Of a stretch of DNA of 51,241 bases, positions 1 through 15,412 are shown piece by piece (position 1 is the stretch's first letter; every line of letters starts with the position of its first letter). The notes beneath the pieces were generated by a model. It saw nothing but the letters and a program-made list of their open reading frames with translations, was not told the DNA's origin and ran no database searches. The DNA lies in the NCBI GenBank assembly GCA_003427395.1, contig BFEA01001017.1, positions 70,046-121,286 of the forward strand. Direction: 5' to 3'. The translations under genes and the position numbers were made by a program. Source of the DNA: Chara braunii. Taxonomy: Eukaryota; Streptophyta; Charophyceae; Charales; Characeae.

Positions 1-644
1 TTTTTTTGTGTGGGGTGCCGACGACCTCCGACCGGTAGGTGCCGACCAGCCAACCGGTCAGCGGGTCGGCAGCCGACCAGTCAAGGGCCGCCGACCGTCG
101 GGATATGCAACACTGCAGATACAATAGTAAGCTTATACTGCTGCTGACCAGATCCTGTCCTCCTCACGCCAGTATGACGCTGCCTATCTTGGTAGCCACA
201 GGATGGATATCTCTGGCATCGATCAATGGTTGACATCTGTGCACACAAGTGCGCCTACCTGGTTGGGAAAAAGCACATACACAGTGAATCATTTATCCAG
301 CACAACCGCAGTAGGCTTGAGTCCCCTCTTTTCAAAAAAGAACTCTGAAGAGGGGAAAAAAGCTCACTGCCAAGTGAGTGAGTGTTACAAGCCCAGGTAT
401 AGAGTGTAGCCAATAATCTGTGCTGATGTCTATGTGTATTTCGATACTTCGAGATCTTTCCAACGCACTTTCAAAGTTTCAACTTTTGAGCTCTTTTCGG
501 GGAAGGGTTAACCCCCTCCCCCGCCAACCCCTGTGACTGCAGACTTCCTAAAAGAGATGAGAAAAGAAGAAACAAACCAACATGGGGACAAGATGGACAG
601 CTGCACGACCAGACCGGTGAAGTGGTGGTGCTACTACCACTAAC
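1..644. other. Intronic or 3' sequence with no recognised gene
   Basis: This stretch follows the exon 16 donor. Positions 15-105 are rich in CCGACC words. No exon of the expected lysine-rich RH28 C-terminus was seen. Confidence 0.4.
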
Positions 645-746
645 CTTCGCAGCTTCCGCGACAGCCGCCTTCTCCCGCGCAGTCTGGAACCAAATCTTCT
701 TCGGTCGTGCATAAATTTCTTCCTCGTGCTCTATCATGTTCTGTGC
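645..746 (-). CDS. RH28: RH28 exon 16: last exon visible in the window (residues 713-746)
   Basis: The exon is 34 codons beginning [20 protein letters not shown] and ending AVAEAAK. Acceptor TGGCAG|GCA, donor AAG|GTTAGT. The open donor shows that coding continues left of position 1; no further exon was recognised in 1-644. Confidence 0.93.
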
Positions 747-1566
747 CTGCCAGGACAAGCCAAGACAGTTGGGTGTCAAATCATAGTAGTAAAATACACA
801 AGAAGCTGAGACAAGAAGGAAGGGGCTACATCCTTGGCTGTAAATGCCCCTTCATCACTTGTTGCAGCTCCCATTAGCCCCCTTAGCGCTTATAGAAAGG
901 GGAGAGCTCCATTCATACCGTCGACAAGTAGGCCCAAGAGTGGTTTCACCAAGGATGACATGTGAAGCTTGACCAGAGGACACTGATCTGTATACAGACA
1001 ATCCTCAGCCAAAAGTTGTTCAACTTTGCATGCAATTCCGCCGAACATAGTTTCTTCCTTCTTGTCTCACCGAAAGTTGTTCAAAAGTTGTTCAACTTTG
1101 CATGCAATTCCGCCGAACACTGATCTGTGTACAGACAATCCTCAGCCAAAAGTTGTTCAACTTTGCATGCAATTCCGCCGACATGTGAAGCTTGACCCGG
1201 AATGTTATTTAGTTCATTAAACTTCATTTTCATTTTTTTGCGCTGTGGCTGCCCAGGTCCTTAACCCGAGGGTCGTGGCCGACTGGGCATCCAGGCGTTT
1301 GGGCAGGCACCACTTGGTGGCCCAGGTGCACAGATTTCTTCCTCGGTTTTCGTCCCTTTTACGATGTTGCCAATTCTGTACTAAAAAGATTAAATACTAG
1401 TATAGTATACTATGCACATGTAGCCTCTACTGGTCGAGTCCAAGGAGAAGGAAACGATCAGCTGCAGTACATCAATGAGTACATCTTACCTTGTTTGCCT
1501 CCATCTCCGCCTTTCTCAGGATCTTCTCTTCCCTTCCAGAATCCATAACACACGCGCACATGCACA

Positions 1567-1613
<47 letters not shown>

Positions 1614-4600
1614 AGTACACACACAAATGTGTGCAGACTCACTCACACTCACAAACCCCCCTCCCCCAACACACACACGCACAGAGATAGGGAATGTAAG
1701 CCACTGAGCTAAAAACTTGTGCATACTTCTGATCCATCACTGTTTTCTGCTTACATTTTCTTTCCGATTCAGATTTAAATGCCGAAAAACATAGTCCGAT
1801 TTGTCTTCACACTGACACGGAACATGCAGCATATACATAGCTTTAAACTACCACTACCTGGGGTCCTCCACTGAACCGAAAACATGTACATACTTTTGAT
1901 CCATCGCGGTTTTTTCCTTACATTTTCTTTCCGATTCAGATAAGAACGCTGAAATCATAGTCTGATTCTGTCTCCACACACTGATGCAGAACATGCACCA
2001 CTGCCTGGGTTCCCTTTCCCTCTTTTTCCCGAGAGGTGCACAATAGGCTTGCATATTACCTCCAGACCACCAACAGCGCATTGGGGAGAGCAGTTCAGCT
2101 CCCAAGGTGGTGGTGACGGTCTAAGACTTTTGAGCAAACAAACACTAGGGAAAGTGTACGTGCAAGACAGACTGCCTAGATAAGGTCGCATTGCTGCTCC
2201 ACAGATTTCTAATATTAAACTTCTTCCCCCGAATACAACCTACGGTCATTATCGCTGCATTTAAAGTGAAAGATGCCACCCAAATACAGCTACAACAACC
2301 TTATTGAAACAGTTTTCACCTTTGGCAGTAGCTGATGCAGATCCCAGGGGTCGATCCTTTGACCTCAGCTTACCTGTGTACAGTATCTGCACAGTTCCCT
2401 GGAGTTGAACCCATGACCTGCACGATAGCCAGTGGTAAGTAGGTCGCCGTAGGTTGTAGGCTGTAGGGAGATTCGAACTGTAGACCTGTAAGGTAGGAGT
2501 CCAAGTAGAGTCCAGAGGCCTAGCTTTAGTCCTTCTAGAAGGTCGGCAAGTGGTCAAGTGGTGAGTCTAAGGTAGGCCCACGTTTTCAGACGAAGACAAG
2601 TGGCAAGGTCAACAGGTAGGACCTCAGTGCAACTGCACTGAGTCGACGGTACGACTGCCTACAGTCAGNAGAAGGGTCTAGAGAGTCCCAGTCCAGTCCA
2701 GCAAGTACCACAGGGGGACTGTGAGCACCAAGGGCCAATGGCAAAGGGCAGACCAACGAATTTCTGAAGTATAAATCAAGAGGCAGCGCCCAGCCATTCA
2801 TTCATTCCTGCGTGAGCCATGCAGAAGCACTGCCACAGCGACTTGTGCAAGGAGGTCTGCAGATGAGCCCGGAGGACGCAGTGGGCAAGAGAGGAGGAGT
2901 TAGCATAGCGATAGGTTAGAGGCAGCCATAGCTGCCATAGCTGTAGTTAGTAGTGAGTGTGTGTGTGTGCTCNNGTGTTAGAGTGATGCGTGTGGGATAT
3001 CCAGGGTGATCCAGTNTATGTGAACAGTAAGATGTTTGGGCGCTGAAGTCGCCATAGCCAATTGAGAGTGAAATGCGTATCTGAAAACCATATCTCTGAG
3101 TTTTGAGTGGGCGCATGTCGCCAGTATGCTGCGTTACTGTTTACATGTGTGAAAAGTGTGTTTGAAAGCGAGTCTGATTGCATTATGTTTTATTCGGGGG
3201 AAAAAGGTAGTGAAAGAGAAGCAAATCCAGCTCTACAGCTTGACTACTTTTGAGGAAGCAGAGGGGACATAAACAGAAACATCTCTCACAATTGTTGAAG
3301 GAGGGAGCGATGAGGACAGCAAACCGCATTCGGATAGGGACGTACGTCTCTTCCTGTAATATAGACACAATGTCCGTCTCCATGTTCTCTATTTTCTGCC
3401 TGCATTTTGCAACAGTCAAGGGGGGCACAACTCTGCTCTTCAGCTGACTTCCTGCCCGTTTAGCCTGCCAAAAAGACCACAGGGTTAACAAAGCGACCAC
3501 CCACACAAACAAATTATCTCAGTGCTTATCAGTATTGCCGGCCGAGGGACACCAAATCCTTCAGCTTCAAAATCAACACACACACGTCAAGGGCTGTCCG
3601 GCAAGAATGCATGGAGAAAGGTTCAAAAACCATACCACTGAGATTCTGAGAATGATTACTTGATTGGCAGCTGAAAAAAGATGGTTGGGACCCCGTGTTA
3701 ACAAACAAATGAAAAGGGGGATCGCCGATGCTTGACAGTATATGTGGCCTGGTGTAAAATACAATTGTATTCGAGGAGTGAAACTGTGAAAGACTTGCAA
3801 GGAATTCATAATCGACGGCGAGGCAAAAAACCCGAAATCGAAATACGAACCAAAAATCTCACGTCTTGCTCTTCGAGCCTGTGATTGCAGCATATCTATC
3901 AACTAAGAGAGAGCGCTTTTGCGGGAAAGAAAAACGGAGCGAATAGCAAGACACAATGAAGCACACGGAAACTGTTCCTTTGCACTTTCCTGTGCAGTTC
4001 TTCCTTTTCTTTCCTTTGGCTTGTTTGTGGCTTCTCTTCTATTTTTCTTGATTTGGCTGTGGTTGTTACTGCACCTCTCACTAGCCAGGGCGCCGCCCGC
4101 CGTTGAGCTATTGAGTGTGGAATGCCCACATCCTCGTGTGCCATAGCGGCCCACTTGCACGCTGTGCAAAAGAGCCTGCGTAAGCGGAGAGGCGATAAAG
4201 AGAGAAAAAGATCGAAAGAAAACAACACAAGAAAGACAAAGGGCAAGCAAAGACAAAGGGAAAGCAAGGAATATGGAATGAAGACGGACGAAACCATAGG
4301 GAAGGATAACAGGAGGCTCAGGAGTCAGGCCGTCCTTGCCGTCAGAGAGGACACACAGTGTAAGGATGAGATGAGTGGCGACATCGAAGACGTAGCTGAG
4401 CACTCTCAGTACACAACTGACAAGTCGGCTGGCCCAACTCGTTGACAAATGCCATGCCGGTTGAAGGCTAACATGAAGGAAGAACGGGCACCGCAGAAGA
4501 CCATGCATTTCTCATTCTCACAGACCGATCGCCGATATCCACTAAAAGACGGAACTTTGTGAAACAGAGGAAGAAAAGAACAAGACAGCAAGAGGGCCGA

Positions 4601-7600
4601 CAACACTTTTCGACCCACGAAACCAGCGAATTGGTTGGCAGCAGAAAAATGGTGGAAGCAACCCCATTTTCACAAACACAAGGGAGCGATGGACAGAGCT
4701 TAACAATATACATTGTCACATACCTATCACTGCTATGCGCTAAAGGACACCATGACGGCCAAAAAGACACCTTTTCCGTTCGAGTACACAACCAGCAAAT
4801 CTCTATGGTTGCCCCCTTTTTTGACTCCTCCACACACATATAACACGTGTGCGTCGTACATTTCAGTTTTCACCTAACAACACAAGATGCACATGCCGAG
4901 CATCCGTATTTCGTCTGATAGAAACAATGGCTGGAAGAGCGTGCAGCAGCAAACCAAGAGCAACGAACGTCCTTTCTGAAGTTTTCTGCAGCTCCCCCTC
5001 CTCCCTGGTGGCAGCAAGCTCCGTCACAATAGCTCACCCCTATCTGCGGTTTCGAAGCATAGCATAGCATAGCATAGCATACTGGGGGAACGGACACAGT
5101 TACTGTACGCACGTACCATGGATTTCAAGAGAGCTCGTTCTTTCTCTGTAACGAACGTCACGGCGCAACCTTTCCTCCCAGCTCGTGCTGTCCGTCCAAC
5201 CCGGTGAACGTACCTTTGGACATGGGAAACAACAGACATTTCAGAAAAACAAGATCAAAAAATTTGTGGAGCAAGGCCTAGTGAGAGAGGTTGGGGAAAT
5301 ACGGGCGTGCAGAGAATGGGAGTGACAAAAAAAAAAAGCGAAGATGGCAGGGTAGGCAGATATGTTGTCAGGCAAGAGACGAAGAAGAGGACCACCACCA
5401 AGAAGACAAACACATACGAAGTAAATGCACACGGGGGAGGATTGGAAAACAACAACAAAGGTAAAGGAGAACCAGCACAACATATGCAAACAGGGGACAT
5501 CTGGGAAGAAGGAAAGATAAGTACAGCGTGCGAACACCGACAACCCTCAAACAAACATTCAAGCAACAAAATGAAGAGAAGTCCTTCAAAAACACACAAC
5601 AAACAAGGGAACAAGGGAACAATGAAAGACAACTGCATATAGCACATGCAAAGAAGTGGAAATGACGTTAAATAAGCATACAACAGCACCCAAGCAACCA
5701 GACTGCTGGCCCCCAGAACAGATGGGGCATTATGTTCTCAAAAAAAAAAAAAAAAAAAAAAAAGACGGCCAACAAGGAAGGGAAGTCACTCGGAACCATT
5801 CACCGATATTCATCCACGGATGAAAAATCTTCCGCGGATTAAAAAAAGACTCAGCAATTATGAATAGCTCAACGATTGAAACATCAATCGAACGTAGTTG
5901 CGTGCCACTCTCGGCAGAGCATGGCATGTCCTCTTTCTTGGGCTATTACACATTTAGACTGAAAACTTACTGCGTGATGTCTCGAGGGCAATCAAAATTA
6001 ACTACAGATTCAACTCCAATGATGTCCAATCCCTGCGCGTTTCAACCATCCACACACACAAAATAAAAAGAGCAAACCCCATATAGTCAGCCAGATTGAC
6101 CAAATAGTAGCAAGTACGAATAAGAAGAAGGCCACCAAATAGAACAGATTCAACGTGCGTGAGACAAGAAAACTGTGTGTTCTGCACACACCTCGGCCAT
6201 ATTTATTCCTCCTAGGCTCTCCTAATAATAAGCATGACCTCCTCCCGCACACACCTCAGCCTTATATCTCCCGTAGAACATAGTCTGCCTTTGCCCAAAC
6301 TTCATAGAAACCCGTGAAACACTGAAAACCACATCGACATCTGAAATGTACCGTCACAGCAAGTTAATGTCCGACCCCTTCTAAGCACGGAGAAATATAC
6401 CAATCAACCGGATGCAAATCAATGAGCGCAGTAATCCTTCAACTCACCAATCCAAGGCGGCTGTGGCCGGTAACCAAACTTCAAAGGAACGTATCAATCA
6501 ACCAAAACAGGGACAAGTGCAGCAAGCAACAGCAGTTTGCTCCCTCTATATTTGGATCACACCTCTCGGAGACTCCCCTCCGTGGCTTTTGCATATTCGA
6601 GATGTTTGCTCTCACCCCTCCAGAGAGCATGTCCATCCGCCAACTCGCATTTTCGGGAAGGGGTGAGTTGACCATTTACCACCACCGGGATAGAGGCCTT
6701 GCACAAGGGCCTTGGTTAAATTAAAAAAAAAGAAAAGAAAAAAAAAGACCGAACCGTCAGGTTCCCCCTCCCTCCACACAAACAATGCGCTCACTTATTG
6801 ATTTGATTTGCCTTCTTGAAAAGGGGACGCGGTGACCTTTGGCACTAGCTCTATAGTTTATAGTACTTTATACCCCTCCCGCTACCCAGATAGCATGCGC
6901 ATGCATTGATTTGATTTGATTAAACCTTTTTCAAAAGGGCACGATCTTTCACGTTAATTTTATACCCCTCCCTCCCTCCCCACCCATACAGCACACTCAT
7001 TGGTTGATTTAATTCAACTTCTACAAAAGGGCATGACCTTTCATCTTAGAATCATACCCCATTTGCCTTTCCGAAAGGGCACCACCTTTCACGTTAATTT
7101 TATTCCGCTTCCTCCACCCAGACAGCATTCTCATCTATTGATTTGATTTGCCTTCTTCAGAAGGGGATGACCTGTCCCAGCAGGAGAAGAAGTACTCCAG
7201 CATTCAGCTGGTGATCTTTCCCTTTTAATGCTTGTTTCTTTCCAACTGCAACATTTTACTTTCTCTGTGTTTGGCTTTTCCTGCTTTCTTTTGTTTCATG
7301 AATTGACTGAGCAACCAACAGACAGACGACCGGCAGGCAGACCGTAGTAGAGAAGAGCTCAGCGCAACAGCAAAAAAGAGAGGACGCAAATCGGGACACC
7401 AACAGTAAGTAGCGAGAGAACAGAAATCACAAGAAGGACGAATGGGGGCAAACTGCATCCAAAGAAATACAGGGTTGCTCGTCAAGCAAAGGGCATTCAA
7501 GATTCTGAATTACGAAAAACACCACATAGGTCACAAATGGAAGACTAGACTCACCCTCGCCGCTACATCAGTCGCAATGAGAAAATCAACAGCATGTTTC

Positions 7601-10600
7601 CTGAAGTCTTCGAGCGCCTGAAAAGCACAGAGAATGACAGACCACGGTTTATTTGTCTTTTTACTTGGTTTCTCATTTTCGCGGCATATGCTCTTCCCTC
7701 AGCCTACTGCCAAGCTGTTCCGAATTATCCATGCTATTCAGCATTGCACTACCGTCTTCACCCGAATATAACGCCCGGTCATTATAGCTGTATTTGGCAC
7801 AACTTCAAGCCCAGATACGGCGATAATGACTAGGTGTTCTATTCGGATGAAGACGTAGGCTTTCAGAGAAGTAAAACTGAACTGCATCCAGATCAGCAGA
7901 CAGTACCAAAAACAGGATGCATGTCACAATAGGAAACATGCATGCATACTTGCCCTACTGAAGTCCGGTGCATTACTGTCGCCAAGTTGATGCCAACGGG
8001 CCTAGCTCAGTGGGGGTACACACACAAACTTTTGAAATACAGAACCCCGAGTTCAAAAACTGGTGCAATCAGATGCGCGGTGGCCAGTTCACGAAAAAAG
8101 ATTTCCGTATACTATTTTGTTTTGTTGTAGTGGTTTGACTAGCCAACAATTGAAGAATGTTTTATATGTCACTCACAATGATATATCAAGACTTTCACCC
8201 TAAGTTTTAGAAAAAGGTCCTTTCCCAGCTTTCCTATTCCAACGGGCCGGTTAACCAGCCGCGAAATCGTAGGTCCACCCTACAGGATGGGAAAGGCAGG
8301 TGCTTTCCGGCCAGCTGCGGGACGTGTTCGTTTGGCAGGAATCAGCATGATGCTGCACAATTCAGCACAGGGAAAAAAGAGGCTTTTTGAGGGACTGGTG
8401 GCTTAAGTCCTTAATAACTATCCCTACATCAAGTCAGTGCTATCATCTGTCAGTGTGAACATGATGATAACCGTATAATTCACTTCATCTTGCACAATCA
8501 GTACTCTGCGTTGATGCATGCTGATCGCTGCCATTCGTCAAAACGGACATATTTTATTTTTTGAACGAAATTAAAAGTCCAAACTGTGGCCAATTTTTGA
8601 TGAAATTTAGGGTATGGCATTCTGAAAACGCCCTACCCCTCAATGTATCCGGACTTATCCGGAGCCCACAGACATCCAGGCCGGAAAACGTCGGAGCCCT
8701 CAGATGCATGCGGACTTCAGCGAAGTCCCGACACATCGAGGGGGTAGGGCGTTTTCAGAATGCCGTACCCTAAATTTCATCAAAATTTGGCCGCAGTTTG
8801 GATTTTCAATTTCGTAACTTTCGTTCAAAAAATAAAATATGTCCGTTTTGACGAATTCGCTGTTCCTCCATCTCTTCCTGCTGACATCGAAGGGTTTGAG
8901 CTTTGAAGTTTGAACACATGCCAGTTTGCAGGACTGGATGCCCCTCCGTTCCAGTGACTACCACGTGCTTCACCACCACCACCACTATTGTCATGCAAAA
9001 AAAAAATCAAAAACTTTGTAACAAGGCCTAATTGCAATCAGACTCGTTCTCAAACACACTTTTCATGCATGTAAACAGCAACGCAGCATACTGTCGACAT
9101 GCGCCCACTCAAAACTCAGAGATATGGCCTTCAGATACGAGTTCACTCTCAATTAGCTATGGCGACTTCAGCGTCCAAACATCTCACTGTTCACATACAC
9201 TGGATCACCCTGGATATCCCACACGCATCACTCTAACACTCGAACACACACACACACTCACTACTAACTTCAGCTATGGCAGCTTTCGCTGCATCTGACC
9301 TATCGCTAGACTAACTCCCTCTCTCTTGCCCACTGCGTCCTCCGGCCTCATCTGCAGACCTCCTTGCACAAGTCGCTGTGGCAGCGCTTCCGCATGGCTC
9401 ACGCAGGAATGAATGAATGGCTGGGCGCTGCCTCTTGATTTATACTTCAGAAACTCGTTGGTCTGCCCTTTGCCATCCGCCCTTGGTGCTTACAGTCCCC
9501 CTGTGGTACTTGCTGGACCGGACTGGGACTGACTGGACCTTCCGTTGACTGACTGTGGACTCACCGCTATCCTACCGACATTGCACGGTTTAGTCCACCA
9601 CTTGCCTCACCACTTGACCACTTGCCCACTTGCCTACCTTCTAGAAGGTCTACAGCTAAGCTTCCGGAACTCACTAAGACTCCTACGCTATAGACCTACA
9701 GATCGAACCCCTGCTGCCTATGGACCCACGACAAGCCTACCAACTGCCTACGAATACACAGGTCACAGGTTCAATTCCNGGGGTCTACACAGATACTGTA
9801 CATGGGTAAGGTGAGGTCTAGGGATCGAACCCTGGGTACTGCATCCGCTACTGCTAAAAGGTGAAAACCGTTTCATAATTACCATGCAACAAGACCAATC
9901 AACGTCCACTCGTGGTGGTGCTAAGGTCAATCAATGTCCAGTTGTCCACTAACGGGGTACATCAGTCAATCTTAGCTGCCAGCTGAAGGGGGGCTTATAT
10001 CATTGGGCAAAAGGAACGATAAACGTATCAATAATGAAAGCTCAGTCCAAAAAAAAAAAAAAAAAAAAAAAAAAAGCATATCCGACATGGCCTACGTAAT
10101 ACAAAAGGGAACTATGGCAGCTATGGAATGTGTTGTCTACACTCCTTTTTTTGCTTTTTTTTGGGGGGGGGGGGAATGTTTCTACACTCCTGACATACCG
10201 GAATGGCAAACATAACCAATATCTTTGTCAAGAAAAATAACTCGACGGCCTTAGGCCGGTCACAGCAGGGACAGGAAATTGCATGCAATTGGGGTTTCAT
10301 ACTTAATTACAAATTACTTCTTGTATACTGGAAAGGACAGTTATATTTTCATCCCCCTGGCATTCTTTCCTTAACACACCCCTGCTTACCCTACTCTTAA
10401 CGCTTTTTTTTGCCACAGGAGGTGGGGGTTCCTGATCGCCAAAGCGAGGACACTTAAAACTCCGCGCACCCCTCTCAGCACCCCTCTCCCCTCCTAGGCC
10501 AGAGCTGCCCATGACTCTGTGTATACCTGTGTGCCACCCGGGGATCGGGCGGGCCAGAGGCGGTTTAATCAGTTCTCGCGAAATGCCAGATACTGGAAGC

Positions 10601-11943
10601 GCACGCCTGATCACTTGTGCAAAGAGAGAACCCAATTGACCTGTAGTATTTTCCAATTTCCAATCCACCTGCATCGTGGTGGCAGGAGAGGACCAGAAGG
10701 GAGGAGCTGGAGCAGGGGTGGGAGTTGGGTAGAGAGCGATGACAAGGGTACAGGGACATAACCCTTCAACTAGCTTGAATCATCGGCAGAAAATGGCACG
10801 GAGAAGAGGAGACGCACGATGACAGTTTTAAATTTTTCATTTCTGTTCCAACGAGCTTTGAGTCTTTTGACATTTGGGGTGCGCATTTTTAAATAGGACT
10901 GCAGCATACCTATTCAACTATAGCAAAGTTAAGCAGCCTGCCTGCGCATATGGGCAGAAAACAGAAAGAGAGAGAGGGACAGAGAGCAGAGAAAAGAGAG
11001 AAAGGGAGCGAATGAGAGAGAGAGAGAGAGAGGGAGAGAGCAAGAAAAAAGAGAGAGAGAAAGAGAGCACGAGGGGAACAGAAGAGAGATTGAAGAGGAC
11101 AATTTACCACTGAAGCTCTAATTCGCATATTACTCCTCGCTAGATATCGACATCGACATCGATTAAAACCATGCACTTCACCTAAATTACCCCAGCCTGG
11201 GCCAACAGTTGATTACTTTTGACAAAGGCAGCAGGTGCCAAGGGGAAAAAAAAAAAAAAAAAAAAAAAAAAGCTACTCTAAGAACAGAGCTAGACCAAAA
11301 TAAACACTTTTAAGAATAGAGAACTAGAACAAAGAGAGGCCACACGAGATGTGATTGGGAGGCGTTGGTAGGTAGACTCACCTCCAGTCGTGCAGTCTGA
11401 GAGAGATTGCCATGGAGCTCTCCTGCCTTCAACCCTGCCAGCCCAAAAATTAACTTCAACCGATGCGCCTGTACCTTTGTCTGACTGCAAGGCCACAATG
11501 AACACCCAGAATCACAGGCGGTACATACAGAGAGATCCCGCGACGAATTGACAATGGACAAAGTCGTAATGCACGAAGTTCCAAAAAACAAGGGCTGGTG
11601 AAGAGAACTGCAAACAAACAGCCAATCCCAAGACGGGGTGTAACTCACCAAAAAATGATGGTCCCCTTTGTCAATGAACGTGTGCAGACGGCCAACAAGA
11701 TGGCCTCCTTATCACCCTCCTGGCTAGGCCTAATCTTCACGACTCTGCATGACGAAGATCACAACCCCACAGACACGCACAACGCTGCTAGATGTTAAAC
11801 CACCAGCACTTGGCCCAGCTTACCCTACTCCAACGCTTTCTAGTCGGATGAATTTGGGCACTCCTGTAGTAGCCCGTACGTTTCCTAAAATCGTGGCACG
11901 TTAACGGGCACGACTCTAGGAAGTACTGGTGGTTTAATGTCCC

Positions 11944-12028
<85 letters not shown>

Positions 12029-12933
12029 AAATTCAGCCCAATTTCTTCGACCTTCACTTCTATGAACCAATCCAGAACTACCACCGTCACCCAAGTAGAA
12101 CCTGCGGTCGTTATAGCTGTATTGGCGGCAGCTTTCAGCGCGTACCGTGGTAATGACCATATGCATGTTCTATTCCGGTGAAGACGGTAGTTGCGACCTC
12201 TTGTACCATAGCCGTCCTCAAGACTCAAAGAAGCTCACACTTTAAAATACACTCAGTTTAGAATGCACAGTCATTATAGTTGTACCTGGGGCAACTTGTA
12301 GTCTACATACAGCAATAATGACCGTGCAATCGTAAGAAGACGATAGTTGCAACATATTACCATAGCCATCCTCAGAATCAAAGAACCTCTCAGCCTCGCC
12401 CTTTCAAATACGTCATGAGTTTATCACCCATCCTCATACTCACTTTCAAGTTAATATTAATAGACTTTCAAATACTATCAGTGTCTATGACACATTATCC
12501 TCAAGCTCAAACAAGATCAAGTCCTCGTTCCAAGTACTATCAGTCTGTCACATTGTTCCTCTACTATGTGACCATAGTGAAAGTGAAGATTTTCCAAAAT
12601 AGGAGCGGGCGAAAAGACCTGAAAAAATCAACATATCCCGTTTGGGGGAAAAAAAACAAAAAATAGACAGTAAAAGAAATCAAAATAGAGCCCACTAACT
12701 CATAGCTAAGCCCAAAAAGACCTAAATCTACACCCAGCTCATGTGGCTGAATGGTGGCAAATCCCTGTACCCTGACAAGAAACCCCTTTGTCCAGCCTTC
12801 GCTCCCCCTTCCCCCCCCCACCCCCTCCCTCTTCCCCCAAAGACAACTGGGAACGGTGTCCTGACTCCTGACTGTACAATCACCTCAAGTAGTACGGTCT
12901 TACGATGAAGAGCTATTATTTTGCCAGTTGCAA

Positions 12934-12992
<59 letters not shown>

Positions 12993-13904
12993 ATTAAGTA
13001 TAGTAATGAAGAACCTACTCTTCGGCAAGTGTCTTGGGCCGCTGGCTCTTCGGGTCTGCAGATAAACGAATAGGATCGTTCAGCGACAGTTTGATCAGCT
13101 CATCTACTTGTTCTGTCATCGTAGCCGAGAAAAGAAGTGTCTGCCTTTTCGTTGGGCACATGCTCACCTGCACATTTCACTTCAACAATTAGTGCCAAAC
13201 ACTTCAACTTTAGAAGGTATAAGTGATGGGGGGTGGGGGGGGAGGTCGCGGGAGTCGAAACTTGAAAACCATGGTGATACACATTCACTTCAAAGATGAT
13301 GACCTTTATAACAAAAAAAAGTAAAATCCACCAAACGCTGCAACATGCAACACGACTGTAGCATAAGAAAGTTATAGCCTTGCTGACTCTTACAACATTT
13401 ACCACCAATAGGTACAGCAAATGGTTCTCCACACAATGCCACCTGGCACCTCCTGGTTATCAGCGAAGACGTGATCCGAAATTCCGTAGACCTCCGCCCT
13501 ACTCGTTATCAATCATCCAACCTCGTCAGTGCATAAACCCCATTTCTTCCATTGTATGGAAACCATTACCTTCTTCACGAAAACACAGTGCGCGAAATAC
13601 AGCTATAATGACCGAGCGCTGTGTCCCAGGGAATAAGGTCGTACGAACAGCCAACGGCCAAGAGCAGATGGATGATATAGCAAGCAAGACATCAAGCCGC
13701 TGGCCCTTCCTCTCCTCTGCCCCATCTTCCAAATAATTCACTTCCAGATTTGCCAATCTCCACCAGACAGGATACCATCAACAGACACCACAAAGCATAA
13801 AATCAGAGCAACAGCACGAGGGGGAGAGAGAGAAAAATGAATCCAAATCAGGTGCAGCAGAGAGCGACAGCACGAGGGGGAGAGAGCAGAGAGAGACAGC
13901 ACGG

Positions 13905-13973
<69 letters not shown>

Positions 13974-13974
13974 N

Positions 13975-14066
<92 letters not shown>

Positions 14067-14305
14067 CCCAGTCCCTCAACAGCGAGAACACCCAAACCCT
14101 CCACACCACAATAGACCATCAAGTTGAACGAGCAGCAATTCCCCCTGGACGCTGACCAGTCTATGTACATCCTGTGTGACGTTGTGAACCTCGTTCCAAG
14201 AAGCGGATCCATCTGATCAAGAGCCAAAACTCCCAGAGAGGAGAGAGAGACGAGAGAGAGGAGAGAGAGAGGAGAGGGAGAGAGAGAAGAGGGAGAGAGA
14301 GAAAG

Positions 14306-14336
<31 letters not shown>

Positions 14337-15380
14337 GAGAGGAACTCCAATCCCTCTACATCAAAATAAGGAATTAAGTTGAATGAATGAATAACAATTT
14401 CAACGAGGCACTCACCAGTTCATGTACTTCCTGTGTAAACCCCATTCCAAGAAGCCGATCCGCCTCATCAAGAATCAAGACGGCCAAGTCTTCCAATCCT
14501 ACCTGTCAATCCAAACACAACAAACAACATGTTGAGTTCAGAATGAAATGTCAATCACCTTATGGTTCAACCGTAAACACACAGGCAAACGGTAGTTTGA
14601 GTCACAAACAGACTGCAATGCAGAGACTTGAGCAAATATACCCCAAACACCAAAACCCTACGCTGTAAACCCAAAGAAACACAAGGTGAATGTCCCACAG
14701 ATAAACTGACAAAAAAGAAGTTGAAGAAAGGGGCAAATGTCATTGCCATCATTGCAGCAGAGGAAAGGGGTAGAGGGGGGAGTTTCAATCAGAGGAGGAG
14801 GGCGTTATTAGATTATATTATTCTAATCAATTTTAGAGGGAGAATTAAGGGCGCAGGTATGAAGGTCCTCGATAACGAGGCCGACTTTGGTTTGGCTCCG
14901 GCACACGGGATTTCATTAGCAGGCAGCCGACCAGTCAGCCATTGAAAAAAGAGAGAAGCGCAAAGTCACGGCCACCACACAAAAGCTGGGACCACCACCG
15001 AAAAGTAAGTAAGAAACACAGCAGTAAAACATGTTCGTTTTTCCTCGGACAAAATTGGGCCATATTGTCCCTTCTCCAGTCTTGAGTGCGATCCTTATGC
15101 AGGGGCATGCATACAAGTTTTCTCTTCTTGCCGCAATTTTAACAGATTCCTCATGCCCGCCCCCCCCCCTCCCCCTCCCCCCCGCCCAAAAAGGAGGATT
15201 CCCCAAAGGACACTGATACCAGACCTAATCCTAATGCATATGGAAAAAGATACGCATAACACATCGCATGTAGCTGAAGAATTACAAATTAAAAACAAAA
15301 GAAAAGAAAAAAGTGAATTGAGTGTATTGCATTTCATATGCCAGAAAATGAAACGGAAACACGCAAGCACAAAAACTGCA

Positions 15381-15412
<32 letters not shown>

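Noticed and set aside
13778-14350. Long open frames of Ser-Leu or Arg-Glu repeats
   Set aside because: They are translations of (GA)n and (CT)n microsatellites; the same applies at 11788-12228 and 31066-31612.
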